Made by a program: the position numbers and the translations under genes. A stretch of 64,000 nt of DNA, from the NCBI GenBank assembly GCA_025403435.1, contig JAJQZP010000413.1, positions 1 through 64,000 on the forward strand, read 5' to 3'. Shown one piece after another: positions 22,047 through 34,608 of the stretch. Each line of letters starts with the position of its first letter. Position 1 is the first letter of the stretch. Below the pieces are notes generated by a model. It did no database searches. It saw only the letters and a program-made list of their open reading frames with translations, and was not told the DNA's origin. The stretch comes from Artocarpus heterophyllus (Eukaryota; Streptophyta; Magnoliopsida; Rosales; Moraceae).

Positions 22047-24393
22047 CACCATGGGGATACCTCTTTCGGAAAGCTTTAAGCCGCCATAAATGACACCATA
22101 TGAAGGACTCACAGATCCAGATGATCACATCCACATCGATGAGTCATACATGGAGCTCTATGGAGTACCCCGAGAAATTATGTATAGGGCTTTTAGCTAG
22201 ACTTCCTCCAGATCAGCAAAGAGATGGTTCAGAACTCTTCAGGCAAGAAGCATAACTTGCTTTCAAGATTTAAAGATGGCCTTCCTTAACCAATTTATGG
22301 GAGTGAGATCTCTACCACCTGCAAAGGAAAAGTTGAGCTTCCTTACTTAAGGGCCGAGCAAGTGCCTTAAGGATTGGCTTGCAAGGTTTACTAGAGAGGT
22401 AGCCACTATGGGCAGAGTCCCGGAAGATGTTGCCCTTATGGGGCACTAAGCAACATGCAAATAGACATTCCTTTTAGGGATGATCTCAACCACAGAGGTC
22501 TAAAAAGATACCAAGAATTCTTGGAGAGGGCTGGAGGTTACATCAACTAGGAGGACGTCAAGGGTTTAGCCTTCAGGAAGTCAATGAAAAGTAGCCATAG
22601 CAGTGCACAGCACAAGGATGGATGCAAAAGGAAAACAAATCTGCAAGGGCAGGAAGGCCCTAGGCTACCCGTTTATGACCCCTGGACGAGTTATTGAAGA
22701 CGAGTGGTTAGCATAGATAATGCTAAATAGTATAGGCAAGAAGGTGGAAAGGGACGATCCTAAGAAAGGTACAAAACTTACCACACTCTTATTGTGTCCA
22801 TCGATGACATTTATGATCAGATCAATGATAAACCCTATCTTTAGTGTCCTTCGCCGATGAGATCAAGAACAAATAGGCGCAACCAGTCGAAGTATTATAA
22901 GGTCAATGGAGATGTGGGATACTGCACCAGTGAATATGCAAGCTTGAAAGACCAAATCAAGAGGTCACTTGCAGTAGTACAATGCGGATAGTAACAGAAG
23001 CCATGAGAGGGGAAACAGCTGATCAGGAAATAGGAGGAATGAGGCACTGTGGTATGAAGCAAACCATCAATCCAACGATGATAATGTGCCTATAAGCATT
23101 ATTTGTACTATCTACAAGGGACCCTACCCTGATGGTGACTCTTGGAGGTTCCAAAAGAATTATACTTGGGAGGCGAAGGAGAGCTTTAAGGATAATTATC
23201 AGAATGTCTCAACAAGCAAGCCCACCAAGATGCCAAACTACAAGGGGATAGAGATCACCTTCTTAGAGGTAGATGCACATGGAGTTTATTTCCCACACAA
23301 CGATGCCCTGGTGGTTGAGGCGATGATTGGCAATTATACTGTTTGTTGAATTATGGTAGACAATGACAATTTAGTAGATATCATTTATTCAGATTGTTTG
23401 TGCAAAATGGGAATCTCAATAGACTAGACAACGCCAAACTCTCGTCTGCTATATGGGTTCATTGGAGATAGCATAATACTTAAAGGAACAATCACACTCT
23501 CCATCAAAGTAGGAGAAAAGCCAAATGCAACAACGATCATGTCTAGTTTCCTTATCACAAAGGGCAGAGACTAGTACAATGCAGTTGCAGGAAGGCCTAC
23601 ATTGAGAGCCTTAAATGTTGCGACCTCCATTTATCACCAAAAAGTTAAGTTCCCTAGGCGAGATAAGAAGGAATTAGTATGAGTCTAGGCAAACTTATTC
23701 TGACACCATCTACGCCAATGCCAACCACAAGAGGTTGGAGATTAGGATGGTGAGAAGCATGAAAAAGACTTAGACCTAAGGCTAGGAGAAGAACTAACTA
23801 GTATAGAGCCTGTGGAGGATCAGGTGGAGATAAATGTAAACAAGGATGACCCCACAAAGGTCGTTAAAATTGGGTCAAGATTGAAGGACCAGAGGTAGAA
23901 GAACTTAAAAGGTTTCTAGGGCGAAACCTCAATGTGTTTGCATGAACGCACAAGGACATGAAAGGAATTGTCCAAGAAGTTGCATGCCACCACCTCAATA
24001 TTGACCCTGGCTATCCTTTGAAGAGGCAAAAGAGCAACCCTTGAATTAAGAAAGATATGAAGCCTTTAAGGAGGAGGTAGACAAGCTAGAAAAGAATGGG
24101 TTTATAAGAGAATCGAGTTACCCATATTAGATCTGGAACCCTGTCCTCATCAAGAAGCCCAATGGAAAGTGGAGGATATGCATCGACTTCAGTTACCTGA
24201 ACAAGGTGTGCCCAAAGGACAGCTTTCCCCTACCCTAGATAGACCACCTAGTCAATGCTACCATGGGCCATGAACTGTTAAGCTTCATGAATGCCTAATT
24301 AGGTTATCATTAAATCCTTATGCACCCATGAGATTAAGAGCATACCTCTTTCATTACTAATAGGGGGCTATATTGCTACCTCATAATGCTATT
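22047..24393 (+). pseudogene. Tat-like Ty3/gypsy gag-protease-RT fragment (copy 1)
   Basis: Many short plus-strand frames, interrupted by stops and frameshifts, follow the order of a plant gypsy polyprotein. Gag starts near 22052 (IPLSESFKPP), with MGVRSLPPAKEKLSF near 22300 and LKDWLARFTREVATMGR near 22370. A decayed zinc-knuckle region lies near 22870-22960 and a protease-flanking region at 23086-23349 (GIEITFLEVDAHGVYFPHND). The protease active site is spoiled (VDND instead of a D-T/S/N-G triad). RT begins near 24170 (CIDFSYLNKVCPKDSFPLP) and stops at 24393 because the tandem duplication junction cuts it. It has no 5' LTR; the join at 22046 with the TNL exon is a rearrangement, not a clean insertion end. 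The Tat clade is inferred from the downstream half at 42795-44830. Confidence 0.8.
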
Positions 24394-24914
24394 CAAATAT
24401 CATACACACGGCTAGATAAGAAACTGTTACCTATTTTGGTGATATTCAACCAGATCAAGATAAAAGAAATTACATCAAAAAGCAGTCCAGCGGCATCTAT
24501 ATCTCAATCTAGTGAAAGTGAGCTCAACCAGTTGAAATAAATTAATATATACAGAGATATAGCTACACACAGACGAGTTTAAACTTTTTTTTCTAATATT
24601 ATATATAAAATTTTGTAAAAATTATATTTCACTTTTTAAAAAATTATATTTCATTTTTTAAAAAATTATATTTCATACCCTCTAAAATTATGTTTCGCCC
24701 CCTAAAATTTTATATCGTATTTATTTAATTTTTCTTAATAATATTAACATACATCCTGTCGGTGGCTAATTTTTTTAGCTCCACGTCTATATATAAATGT
24801 ATTTACTTATTATCTAGATGCTTCCTTTTAACACGGAGCTGATTGATAAGGCATGATCAAGTATTATAGTCATTCTCAAAAGGAAAAAAATAAAAAAAAA
24901 TGGTAAGCTTTCAC

Positions 24915-25406
24915 TCACTCATCTTGTAAATGGAAGCCAGATAGATCAGCTGCTGCAGTAAGAGCATCTCTCCACTGTTTCACTGTGTTCATGTCGTGCT
25001 CAATACCCTTTTCATGTGCAGCACAGGCATCACCATAACTACATTTTTGTTTCCTAATATCCGATGGATCGACACCATAAAAGATTGGTAAAACAATCTG
25101 CCCTCTTTCTTTCTTGCATTTGAGTATGTGCACTAGCTCATCCAAGCACCATCTCGAAGAAGCATACTCTTTCGAGAAGACGACTATTGAAATCATCGAC
25201 TCCTCAATTGCTCTTGAAAGCGCAGGTGAAATTTCATCTCCCCTCTTGACATTCTCATCATCTCTGTAGGTTTGAATTTGTTTTCGGCATAAAGCAGCAT
25301 AAAGATGACTAGTAAAGTTATTACGCGTGTCTCCTCTAAAACTGACGAAAACTTCATTCTTGATCACAAAAGAAGAAGAAGAAGAAGATGAAGCAAGGAC
25401 AGCCAT
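24915..25406 (-). CDS. Orphan TIR domain ORF (second copy), 163 aa
   Basis: It is nearly identical to the TIR exon at 17455-17946, including the Ser-rich lead, the FTSHLYAAL and SSRWCLDEL segments and the GATGA/GTGAGT donor at 24919/24918. Two residue changes were seen: KKERGQ for KKERRQ and QKCSYG for QKGSYG. No NB-ARC or LRR exon follows: about 525 bases downstream the sequence turns into retrotransposon RT at 24393. It can therefore only make a TIR-only protein ending at the TGA after QDE, or splice to something foreign. TIR-only proteins are known to act in plant immunity by making nucleotide signals; whether this one is expressed is unknown. The upstream 3 kb is copied too, so its promoter probably came with it. 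Confidence 0.75.
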   Translation of the reverse strand: MAVLASSSSSSSFVIKNEVFVSFRGDTRNNFTSHLYAALCRKQIQTYRDDENVKRGDEISPALSRAIEESMISIVVFSKEYASSRWCLDELVHILKCKKERGQIVLPIFYGVDPSDIRKQKCSYGDACAAHEKGIEHDMNTVKQWRDALTAAADLSGFHLQDE

Positions 25407-26535
25407 ACTTTTGGGGGAAAAAAGAATGAGAAAAAGGCTTTCTTAGTTCTGCGTAAAAGAAAGACGATAAATGTATAAAAGTAAAACAGCAGGGCCAACT
25501 GGTTTGGCAATCCCTCGAAGCTGGTAGAAAAAAGAAGTGGAAGACGTGATCTGACCAATAAGGAGAAGACGTGATCTGTACATCAATGACTCAATTGCCA
25601 AGCACGGAGGCAGTGAATGACATGTGGGCCCGCACTCAAATTTTTTTCCAATTTTTTTAAGCTTCTTATATACCTTAATATATGTATATATATATATATT
25701 TGAAATAATATAGGTTAATGAATATTATATTGGAAAAACTATGGTGGGGCGTTTTTTTATTCTACAAACTAGAGTGCACATTAAAGGTCATTGGATGATG
25801 ATATAATATATGTTATGAAGTAAGCTTGTACGTTAATAAGTAGTCTTGGTTGTGGGTAGTAACCAACATACTCAAAAAATTAAAAAAAAAAATTTAAAAA
25901 AAAACAGAGGGAAAGTCTCTCATCTCTGACTCCGAGAGCCTCTCCGATGAAGGCATCGACACATCTCGTCTCTCCAAGATTCGCAACAGCAATTCTAGGA
26001 TGTAAACTGTCAATTATGCAGAGATCTGAGATCTAAGTTTTACTTTGTTTCTCCGGAGGAGGAGAAGAATATTTATCTCCATCAGTGTTAGCCCATCCGT
26101 GTTGCAAACGCTAGCCTTCGCCATCATCGAGCTCCGGTAGATGAAGAAAACGCAATCAGATCTCCATTGGCATTGGGCCTATCGATGTTGCAAAAGCCAG
26201 TCATTGTCCAGCCTCTCTCCATTGCCGACGCTCGCCCTCCTTGTTTGCAGTCAAACTCCATTGGCCGTGACGACAACTCCTCTGTCTACTTTGCCTAGTT
26301 CGCCTCAATCGTGCTACTCGTGACAAAACTGTTGATGAAGACGAAGATGGATCGTAGAGAGATTTTGACGGTAAAGTTGGGCTTGCCGGTGGTTGGGTGT
26401 GAGAAGAGCAAACGTTTAGGTTGCTGGTGGAGCGATGGGTTGTTGGTTTCTCTTTTTTCTTTTCCCAATTTTTTGATTGATTATTTTTCAGTTTTTGAAA
26501 TAATAGTTGTTTTATTATTTGTATTAGGACTATAA

Positions 26536-28949
26536 TTGGGCGTGGAAGAGACTATGTAGACTTTTAGTGAGATTGAGTTCCAACCTTTGGATCATTCTCA
26601 TTGGTGGAGAATAGATTTGCATTCCACTATACAGCTGCTCAGATTTAAAAGAGTCCCCACTAAAAATTTAAATTAATATCATAGACTCTATTAAATATAG
26701 GGATATAGAGAAAGAAAAAGTCTTTTTAATGGCCTCTTTAAAATAAATTTTTACACTTTTTTTAAGTTAGACAACCTTCACTATTATTAATCGTTATAGT
26801 ATATAAGTGATATACTCTAGTACATCACTGATAGACTATAGTGTATCGGAGGTGATAAATCCAAGTACGTTAATGATAAACCTAAGTCCATTAGTGATAA
26901 ACTGAAGTATATTTGTGTTAAAAAACATAATATGTATCAATGATAAGCCATGGGACAATAGTGGTAAATTACAGTACATTAGTGATAAAGTAAAGTACAT
27001 AAGTGATAAAACCAAACAAAAAAAAAAAAATCCATCATGTTCTTTCTTTCCCTCCTCTTTCATTGCATTTAGTTGTTGTTGTAGATTCTCTCATCAATCT
27101 AGCCACCATGGATCCCCTCAATGATCTCCCCTTGAGCCATTGCCACGACAGTCATCTATAACACCTGAAAAATTCATTAGTTTAAATCTAAAATATGATT
27201 AAGATTTAATCAATGACTTTCCTTAAAAGAGTTTCATACTTATTGTTATGAAAATTTGAGATCAAGATATATTGAAATTCTTAGTGCATTATATGTACAT
27301 TTTTTAAGAGTTACTGTGCGCAGTTTATGTGCAAATTTTGTGAGATGAGATCTATGCTTAAAATTTTTTTAAGTGCTATTGAAGCACTATTAATATCACA
27401 AGGATTATCGTTAAATTTAAATTTTGTGACAAACATAAGAGTAAATATAGAATCTACAAGATTAAAATATAATACCATAGTCCTAAGCAAAGTAAGTGTT
27501 AAGTATTTAATGATAGAAATAAAAGTTAGATAATGTGCCAAAAAAAAAGAGCTAGAAAGCTAACTTTTACTAGATATGTTGCATCATTATTTTGAAATGT
27601 ATATATAGTATAAGAAGTATACTATATAAGATTAAGCTATATAGAAAGTATATTGTATGGAAAATATGGATAATTATAGAATGTTGTGGAAGCTTGTAGA
27701 CAATATACGAAAGTAGAATTGGACTACTAAAAGGTTAAATTTGGTCAACATTTTGTTCTTCAAAGTTGTAGAATTTTTAACAAGTTTCTTAAGAAATTTG
27801 GCCCTATCCACATGGGTATCTCAATAAATTTTTAATTCCAAACAAGTCCCTAGTCTTGGCCTATAAATATCTATGGGTTAAATTAGAATAAAAACTTTTA
27901 TTTCTTTTTCTCCACCTTTCTCCCAAGAAATAAGTCATTTCCCTAGCCATATGCTCTCAAAGATTTTGATGGTTCAAGCTTCCAAATCATTCTTATAAAC
28001 AAGAACAAGTGTTTTGGAGAAAGTTTATAAAAGTTTTTAAGTAAAACCTAAATTTTGTCTTGTGAATTCAAAGTTTAGAATAAAGTTTTGAATGGATTTT
28101 TGTAGTTATATCTTGATATTGTTATCAATGAGATTTAAGGGGTCTTCACATTCCAAAAGAAGAGATTTACATTTTGGAATCTTCTAGGTAAACTTTAGCT
28201 CTTAACTTGAGAAATGTTAGATTTAAGGGGTCTTCTTTGTTTATAAAAAAATATGTTAGAATCTGGTAGGTTCTAAGTTAAAACCTGATAAGTTATAATC
28301 TAGAGTCCCGCTCTAGCAACCAAAGGTAGGTTCTAGCGGGTTCTATGATGAAATCTGATAGATTTCACCATCGAACTTGATGGGTTCCAAGACAGAATCT
28401 AGTAGGTTTCATTTCGACATCTTGCATGAGTGAGTAGGAGGAAGGGTAACTTAGTTAATAAATCCCCAATTTCTAATAAAGGGGCAATTTTAATATGTGG
28501 TATGTTGGAGGGCATTTTTTATAAGGTAGTACATTTAAGGAGCATTCTTCTAAGTTTCTCTAAAGGGAATGAGAAAAACGAAGGCTAATCCTTGCATCTC
28601 CTTGTTATTGATTCCCTATCAACAGGAATGGATGTCCAATTTATTTAGATGTCTAAATTTCAATGTTATAATCCAATAGCTGTTCAGTTGTATAAAAAGA
28701 TATTTTAATAATTACGTTATTAAGATTACTATTCCTTAAGTTTACTAACACTAGAAAGAGAATGATATTGTTGTCATTCACACTATTAAATGGATAAACT
28801 TCAAAGAAATATAAATGATCCCTATTCTTATTGCTTTACTTTTCTTTCAATCTCGCTGCCTTTCCTATTATATTACTCTATGGTCTTGTAAACATGTCCT
28901 AAATTAGAACAAAGTATTAGATAGATCATAGCAGAGCAAATAGTAGCTA
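26536..28949. other. Unit 2 copy of the TIR upstream region, no gene
   Basis: It holds the copies of the minisatellite (about 26790-27010), the LTR-like stretch (about 27150-28220) and the TNL 3' flank repeat (about 28220-28560). No further gene was seen. Confidence 0.6.
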
Positions 28950-29511
28950 CTATAGGTCATGAATCCTTCTTTTCCATATATAAAACTAACTCCAATCCTT
29001 TTCACACTCCAATTTGAACTCCGATCAATTCGGTAATCTATTCGCCCTATTTCCTTTTACATAGTTTCATTTCCTAAATAGAATGTTGCCTTTAATGCAT
29101 CACCATATTCACTAGGGACTTTGTCTCTACAACACCTGATGAAGACATGGTCTGAGCTAATGCCATTGCTTCTGATTTCAGCTTCTTCTTCCTTGTTAGT
29201 GACAAAAGCCTCAGGGTAGAAATCCAAGCAATGTTTATACCTATATAAAGAAAATTTGTGGATTCGATCAGACTTGGTTTTAAGATGTAACTCCAAGCTG
29301 ATCAGTACATGATAGTATTTGAAAGAACTAAAATGGCCTGCCAGGATCAATGGACAAACAAAGCCCACGACAAAACCAAAGAAATTTGAGTTAAGCTAGT
29401 TTTCAGGAAGTTGCATACTTATTGACTCCCCCTTAGCTTGATGGCTGAACCATTTTTGAATTTCATTTCCTGGATAGCAAACTCTAATGTTACAATGGTA
29501 TAGATCCTTGT
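28950..29511 (-). pseudogene. C-terminal exon remnant of a second TNL (copy 2)
   Basis: Same as 21483-22046, shifted by 7465. It keeps CGA where copy 1 has a TGA stop, but has its own TAG at 29396-29398 where both paralogues read tryptophan (PENWLNSN). The TAA at 29057-29059 is shared with copy 1. The frame again runs into antisense gag up to 29599. Confidence 0.8.
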
Positions 29512-31981
29512 CGCCATAGGGATACCTCTTTCGGAAAGGTTTAAGCCGCTGTAAACGACACCATATGGAGGACTCACAGATCCAGATGATCATATCCACA
29601 TTGACGAGTGATACATGGAGTTCTATGGAGTACCCTAAGAAATTATATGCAAGGATTTTAGCCAGACTTCCTCCAGATCAGCAAAGAGATGGTTCAGAAC
29701 TCTCCAGGCAAAAAGCATAACTTGCTTTCAAGATTTAAAGGTGGCCTTCCTTAACCAATTTATGGGTGTGAGATCTCTACCACCTACGAAGGAAAAGTTG
29801 AGCTTCCTCACTTAAGGGCTGAGCCAGTCCCTTAAGGATTGGCTTGCAAGGTTTACTAGAGAGGTAGCTACTATGGGCAGAGTCTCAGAAGATGTTGCCC
29901 TTATGGGGCGCTAAACAACATGTAAATAGACATTCTTTTTAGGGATGATCTCAACCACAGAGGTCCAAAAAGATACCAAGCATTCTTGGAGAGGGCTGGA
30001 GGTTACATCAACTAGGAGGACGTCAAGGGTTTAACCTTTAGGAAGTCAATGAAAAGTAGCCATAGCAGTGCATAGCACAAGGATGGAGGCAAAAGGAAAA
30101 CAAATCTGCAAGGGCAAGAAGGCCCTAGGCTACTCGTTTATGACCCCTGGACGAGTTATTGAAGACAAGTGGTCATCATAGATAACGTTAAACGGTATAG
30201 GCAAGAAGGTCGAAAGGGACGACCCTAACAAAGGTACAAAACTTACCACACTCTTACTGCGTCCATCGATGACATTTATGATCAGATCAATGATAAACCT
30301 TATCTTTAGCGTCCTCTGCCGATGAGGTCAAGAACAAATAGGTGCAACCAGTCGAAGTATTACAGGTTCAATGGAGATGTGGGATATTGCACCAGTGAAT
30401 GTGCAAGCTTGAAAGACCAAATCAAGAGGTTCATTAGGGAAGGTCACTTGCAGGAGTACAATGCGGATAGTAATAGAAGCCATGAGAGGGGAAACAACCG
30501 ACCGAGAAATAGGAGGAATGAGGCACCGTGGTATGAAGCAAACCATCAATCCAACTATGATATTGTGCCTACAAGCATTATTTGTACTATCTATAAGGGA
30601 CCCTACCCTGATGGTGACTCTTGGAGGTTCCAAAAGAATTATACTTGAGTGGCGAAGGAGAGCTTTAAGGATAATTATTAGAATGTCTCAACGAGCAAGC
30701 CCACCAAGATGCCAAACTACAAGGGGATAGAGATCACCTTCTTAAAGGTAGATGCACATGGAGTTCATTTCCCACATAACGATGCCCTAGTGGTTGAGGC
30801 GATGATTGGCAATTATACTGTTTGTTGAATTTTGGTAGACAATGACAGGTCAGTATATATCATTTATTTAGATTGTTTGTGCAAAATGGGAATCTCATTA
30901 GACTAGACAACGTCAAACTCTCGTCTGCTATATGGGTTCATCGGAGATAGCATAATACTTAAAGGAACGATCACACTCTCAATCAAAGTAGGAGAAAAGC
31001 CAAATGCAACAATGATTATGTCTAGTTTCCTTATCACAAAGGGCAGAGACTAGTACAATGCAGTTGTAGAAAGGCCTACAATGAGAGCCTTAAACGTTGC
31101 GACCTCCATTTATCACCAAAAAGTTAAGTTCCCTAGGCGAGATAAGAAGGAATCATTATGAGTCTAGGCCTAATTAGGTTATCATTAAATCCCTATGCAC
31201 CCATGAGATTAAGAGCATACCTCTTTCATTACTAATAAAGGGCTATATTGCTACCTCATAATGCTATTTTAACTGAAGAATGCAGGGGTGACATATCAGC
31301 GATTGTGAATAAAACGTTTGCCCAGTAGGTCGGGAAAACTATGGAGGTGTATGTAGATGATATGCTAGTGAAGGTGAAGTTCATGAAGACAAACTGCCAT
31401 ATTGCTCATCTGGACGAGACATTTAAAATCTTAAGGAAGTATAGAATGAAACTTAACCCTCTGAAATGTGCCTTCAGTGTTGCATCGGGGAAATTCCTAG
31501 GATTTGTGGTAAGTAAGCGAGGGATTGATGCAACGCTAAAAAGATCCAGGCCTTGCTAGATATGGAAGCCCCTCGAAAGCCTAAAGAGGTGCAGAGGCTT
31601 ATAAGATCTACGGTAGTGATGAGCCGCTGTGTCTCTAGGGTGATGGACAAGTGTTTTTCCCTTCTTTGACATCTTAAAAGCAAGAAAACCATTTGAATGG
31701 ATGGCCAAGTATGATGATGCCTTCAAAAATTTTAAGAGTTACCTTGGGAAAGCACTACTGCTATCCAAAGCTCTACTTGGGAGACCATACAAATTTACCT
31801 GGCTATATCACCTCATGATATAAGCTCTGTGCTGATCAGGTAAGAAGGCAAAACCTAATTTCCAGTCTATTATGCTAGCAAACAATTGCTCGATGCAGAG
31901 ACAACCCAAAGATGGAAAAGCTCACCCTAGCTTTGATCATGTCAATAAGGAAATTAAAAAGGTATTTCTTCGAGCGTAAGG
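29512..31981 (+). pseudogene. Tat-like Ty3/gypsy, 5' half (gag, protease, RT, start of RNase H)
   Basis: Plus-strand pieces in polyprotein order: gag from 29512; the longest open part at 30322-30648 covers the decayed zinc-knuckle segment and linker. The protease region follows at 30700-30860. RT begins truncated by the 602-bp deletion at about 31166, then reads YLIMLF...LKNAGVTYQRL near 31255-31310, with the YVDD catalytic motif in EVYVDDMLVK at 31341-31370 and CAFSVASGKFLGFVVSKRGI at about 31470-31530. RNase H starts about 31800 and stops at 31981 in KRYFFERK, where the chromovirus sits. It resumes at 42795 in the right frame order. Many stops; dead. Confidence 0.82.
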
Positions 31982-32230
31982 TGTAACACCCGCCTATTTT
32001 ATGCAACGGACCACGTTAAGTTAATAACGTTGCTAAGGAATGTTATTAATAAATTACGTTATATGATAAGATATATGATGTGCATGTTACTAACTTTTTA
32101 TGTCAAGTTTTGTGACAGGTGACGACCGCATGGGATCGTTGTGCTCTAGTGTTCATGTGAAATTTTGAATGTATGTTTATTTATGATGCAATAATGTAAG
32201 AATGTTTTATTGTATGGCATTTAAGGACAG

Positions 32231-32316
32231 TTCGGCAGGCCAAACTTTCAAGATTGACAGGCTGAACATTCTGCCCGAGATCGGCAGGCCGAACTTGTGG
32301 AATCGACAGGCCGAAC
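32231..32316. repeat. TCGGCAGGCCGAAC motif cluster (5' side of 5' LTR)
   Basis: Four units (32231, 32253, 32280, 32302) of the type ATCGGCAGGCCGAAC, some with C-to-T changes. Confidence 0.85.
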
Positions 32317-34390
32317 ACGGCTGACGAGCAGTCAGCAGAAATCTCTCCAAAATTATGGCTGAGTTAATTACGTTAATTGGATGATTTAATGTGATTAATT
32401 GGCATAATTAAGGATTGATTTTGTCAGTTAAGGAAATAAAGGGTTTGACTTTGTATTGATTTATATTATTTTAAGAGGTTTCCTATTTTTAGAGGGCAAA
32501 TTATGGTAAGATTGATTATGTGTTTTGCTTTCCTTTTCTTTCTCTTCTTTCCTTCCACGCCAACAGCCCCTCAACAGTCAAAAATTTTGACTTAATGAAG
32601 GGAATTGAATTCCCATCAATTATGTTTATTACGTTAAAAATTTTAACATTTCCTTTTTCATTATTTTCTCTCCTTCTCACTTTTTTCTCTCTCAAAATTC
32701 TGAGACATTTGTTTTTCTCTTCCTCTTCTCTTCTCCACGAGTTCTCTCTCTCTCTCTCACGAAAATTCTCTGCAAATATTGAAAGAAAAAGTCTTGTTTT
32801 GTTGGTTAAAATTCAAGAATTTTGAGAAGAAACTTCAAGGTATGAATTCGGTTTTTCTGGTGTTTTTGAAAAGAAATTCTTCTCCTCGTTTCGTTTACAA
32901 TATCTTTCTATAGGTATTGTGTTTTGTCTCAAATTTTTAAATGTGATGTTATGCATATATGTTATATGGTGTTTTTCTAATTTCATGTCATATGCAATAT
33001 GGATGTTCTATGAAAATATGAATTTTCTGTCTTCTACTCTTCACAATAATGTTACAGTTTAATTTTGAAGTCTGAAAAATGTAATGATTATTCAAGAGGC
33101 AAATGAATGATGTTTTCATGAAAAGTTGTTAAAATATGCATATGTATGAGTGTGTATGATGAATGTATTTTAGGTTTTGAAATGTTTTATATATATATAT
33201 ATATGATTTTATGACAATGAAATGATTTTATGCATGAAAATAAGATGTTTGTATGAATTATTAAATTAAAGTATATATATTTTAAATTATTAGAAAACAT
33301 TTATCAAAAAGATTTTCATGTTTACAATATATGAAATGTTTTGATGATAATATTTAAGGAAGCATGTATTAATAACGTTTATATGTTTTGATGATAATTT
33401 TATGATAATGATTATGGGATATGTTTGAAAATGTGACTAATGTATACATGAGTATATTATGAGTGAATGTTATGTGAATAGATATTTCATGATATGTATT
33501 AATGTATTACATCTTTAAAATAGAAAATGGCATGAACACTCAAGGAACGAGCACTACGAGACCACGACGTCGTCACTAAATCACGTTAAGGTTAAGTAAG
33601 CTAACGATAAGGTAAGTACATTCTCACCTGCAACATGATACGTTTTACAAGATTTGACGATATGTTCATAATGATATTCATGATGATTTTATGGATATTT
33701 TCCTCAAGAATTTCTATTAAGATTTTCATAATTTTAAGTTATGCATGATGTTTATGGCATGTTTTAAAGTATGAAAAGTATGTATATATGTATCACCTAA
33801 TAAGTGTTGCATGCCCAATGTTATGAAATGTTATGTCATGATGTCATATTTGGTTTGGGATTAGCTACCCTTCTCCTTTCATGACGGCGCGCCTATGATG
33901 ATGTTTATGGTGCAACACTTGGGCCCTTAAGATAAACAATGGAATAAGTTTTAAATGGTCAACGTAATGAAAGATATGTTTCTATGAAATTGTGCTTAAG
34001 GCACTTTTATGACATGATGATGATGATGATGATGTTTACGAAATGTTTTAAATTGTGAGAATTATATGTACTTACTAAGCATTAGCTTAATCATGTTTTA
34101 TGTCATGTTGCAGATAAGGGTAAGAAAATCATAGATTAGGCGGAGGACATGGGAAGGCATGTGAGCATTATGCAAGATGAATTGTAACCGGAAGCACGCC
34201 AAGAAGAACGCTCTTATGTTTTTTTTAATTAAGTTATATTTTGGAACATATATTTTATGTTAAGTTTTAAGAATACTTATATTATGGTTTTATAAGTTAT
34301 TTTATCATTTTTTAATGAATTGTGAACTTCCGCTATGTTTTACGAAAAGTTAGTTGGTTTTAAAATTTTGGTTTTCTCAAAGATTGGTAT

Positions 34391-34608
34391 CGGACGGCCT
34401 GTCGAACTTTTTGGCCGGCTTGCCGAAGTCTAGAAGTTCGGCTTGCTGAAGTCCAGAAGTTTGGCCTGCCGATCACAATTCTCGGCCTGCCGAACATGCA
34501 TGAATTTTTTGTCCGAATTGCAAAGCCTCTGCCGGCCTGTCGGTTGAGGGAACTCCGGCCTGCCGATCATATTCGGCCTGCCGAAGTCCTAAGTTCGGCC
34601 TACCGAAC
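34391..34608. repeat. TTCGGCCTGCCGAA motif cluster (3' side of 5' LTR)
   Basis: About nine units of GTTCGGCCTGCCGAAC and variants in 218 bases, in the reverse orientation to the cluster at 32231-32316. Each full unit is itself an inverted repeat, TTCGGC-CT-GCCGAA. Confidence 0.85.

Larger units (their letters stand above)
16977..24393. repeat. Unit 1 of a 7.4-kb head-to-tail tandem duplication
   Basis: The unit runs from CAAATATCATACACAC at 16977 to CATAATGCTATT at 24393, where unit 2 starts with the same CAAATATCATACACAC. It holds part of TNL intron 1, the TIR exon, 3.5 kb of upstream DNA, the C-terminal exon remnant of a neighbouring TNL and a Tat-like gag-pro-RT fragment. The offset to unit 2 is 7460 in the TIR exon and 7465 in the C-terminal exon. 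Identity is very high by eye. Confidence 0.92.
24394..31268. repeat. Unit 2 of the 7.4-kb tandem duplication
   Basis: It starts CAAATATCATACACAC and ends CATAATGCTATT at 31268, after which the retrotransposon RT goes on without a break. It is shorter than unit 1 mainly because about 602 bases of the retrotransposon (23692-24293 in unit 1) are missing at about 31163-31169. It also carries a small A/T-rich insertion near 24620-24680. Confidence 0.92.

Noticed and set aside
32231..32316. Regularly spaced repeats as a CRISPR-like array
   Set aside because: Units are 14-16 bases with variable, non-unique spacers inside a plant LTR; no such system exists in this setting.
32520..32825. 101-codon Ser/Leu/Phe-rich frame, also at 40413-40718, as a conserved gene
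   Set aside because: It is the same place in the two LTRs of one element; it is kept only because LTRs are copies, and its composition follows the CT-rich leader.
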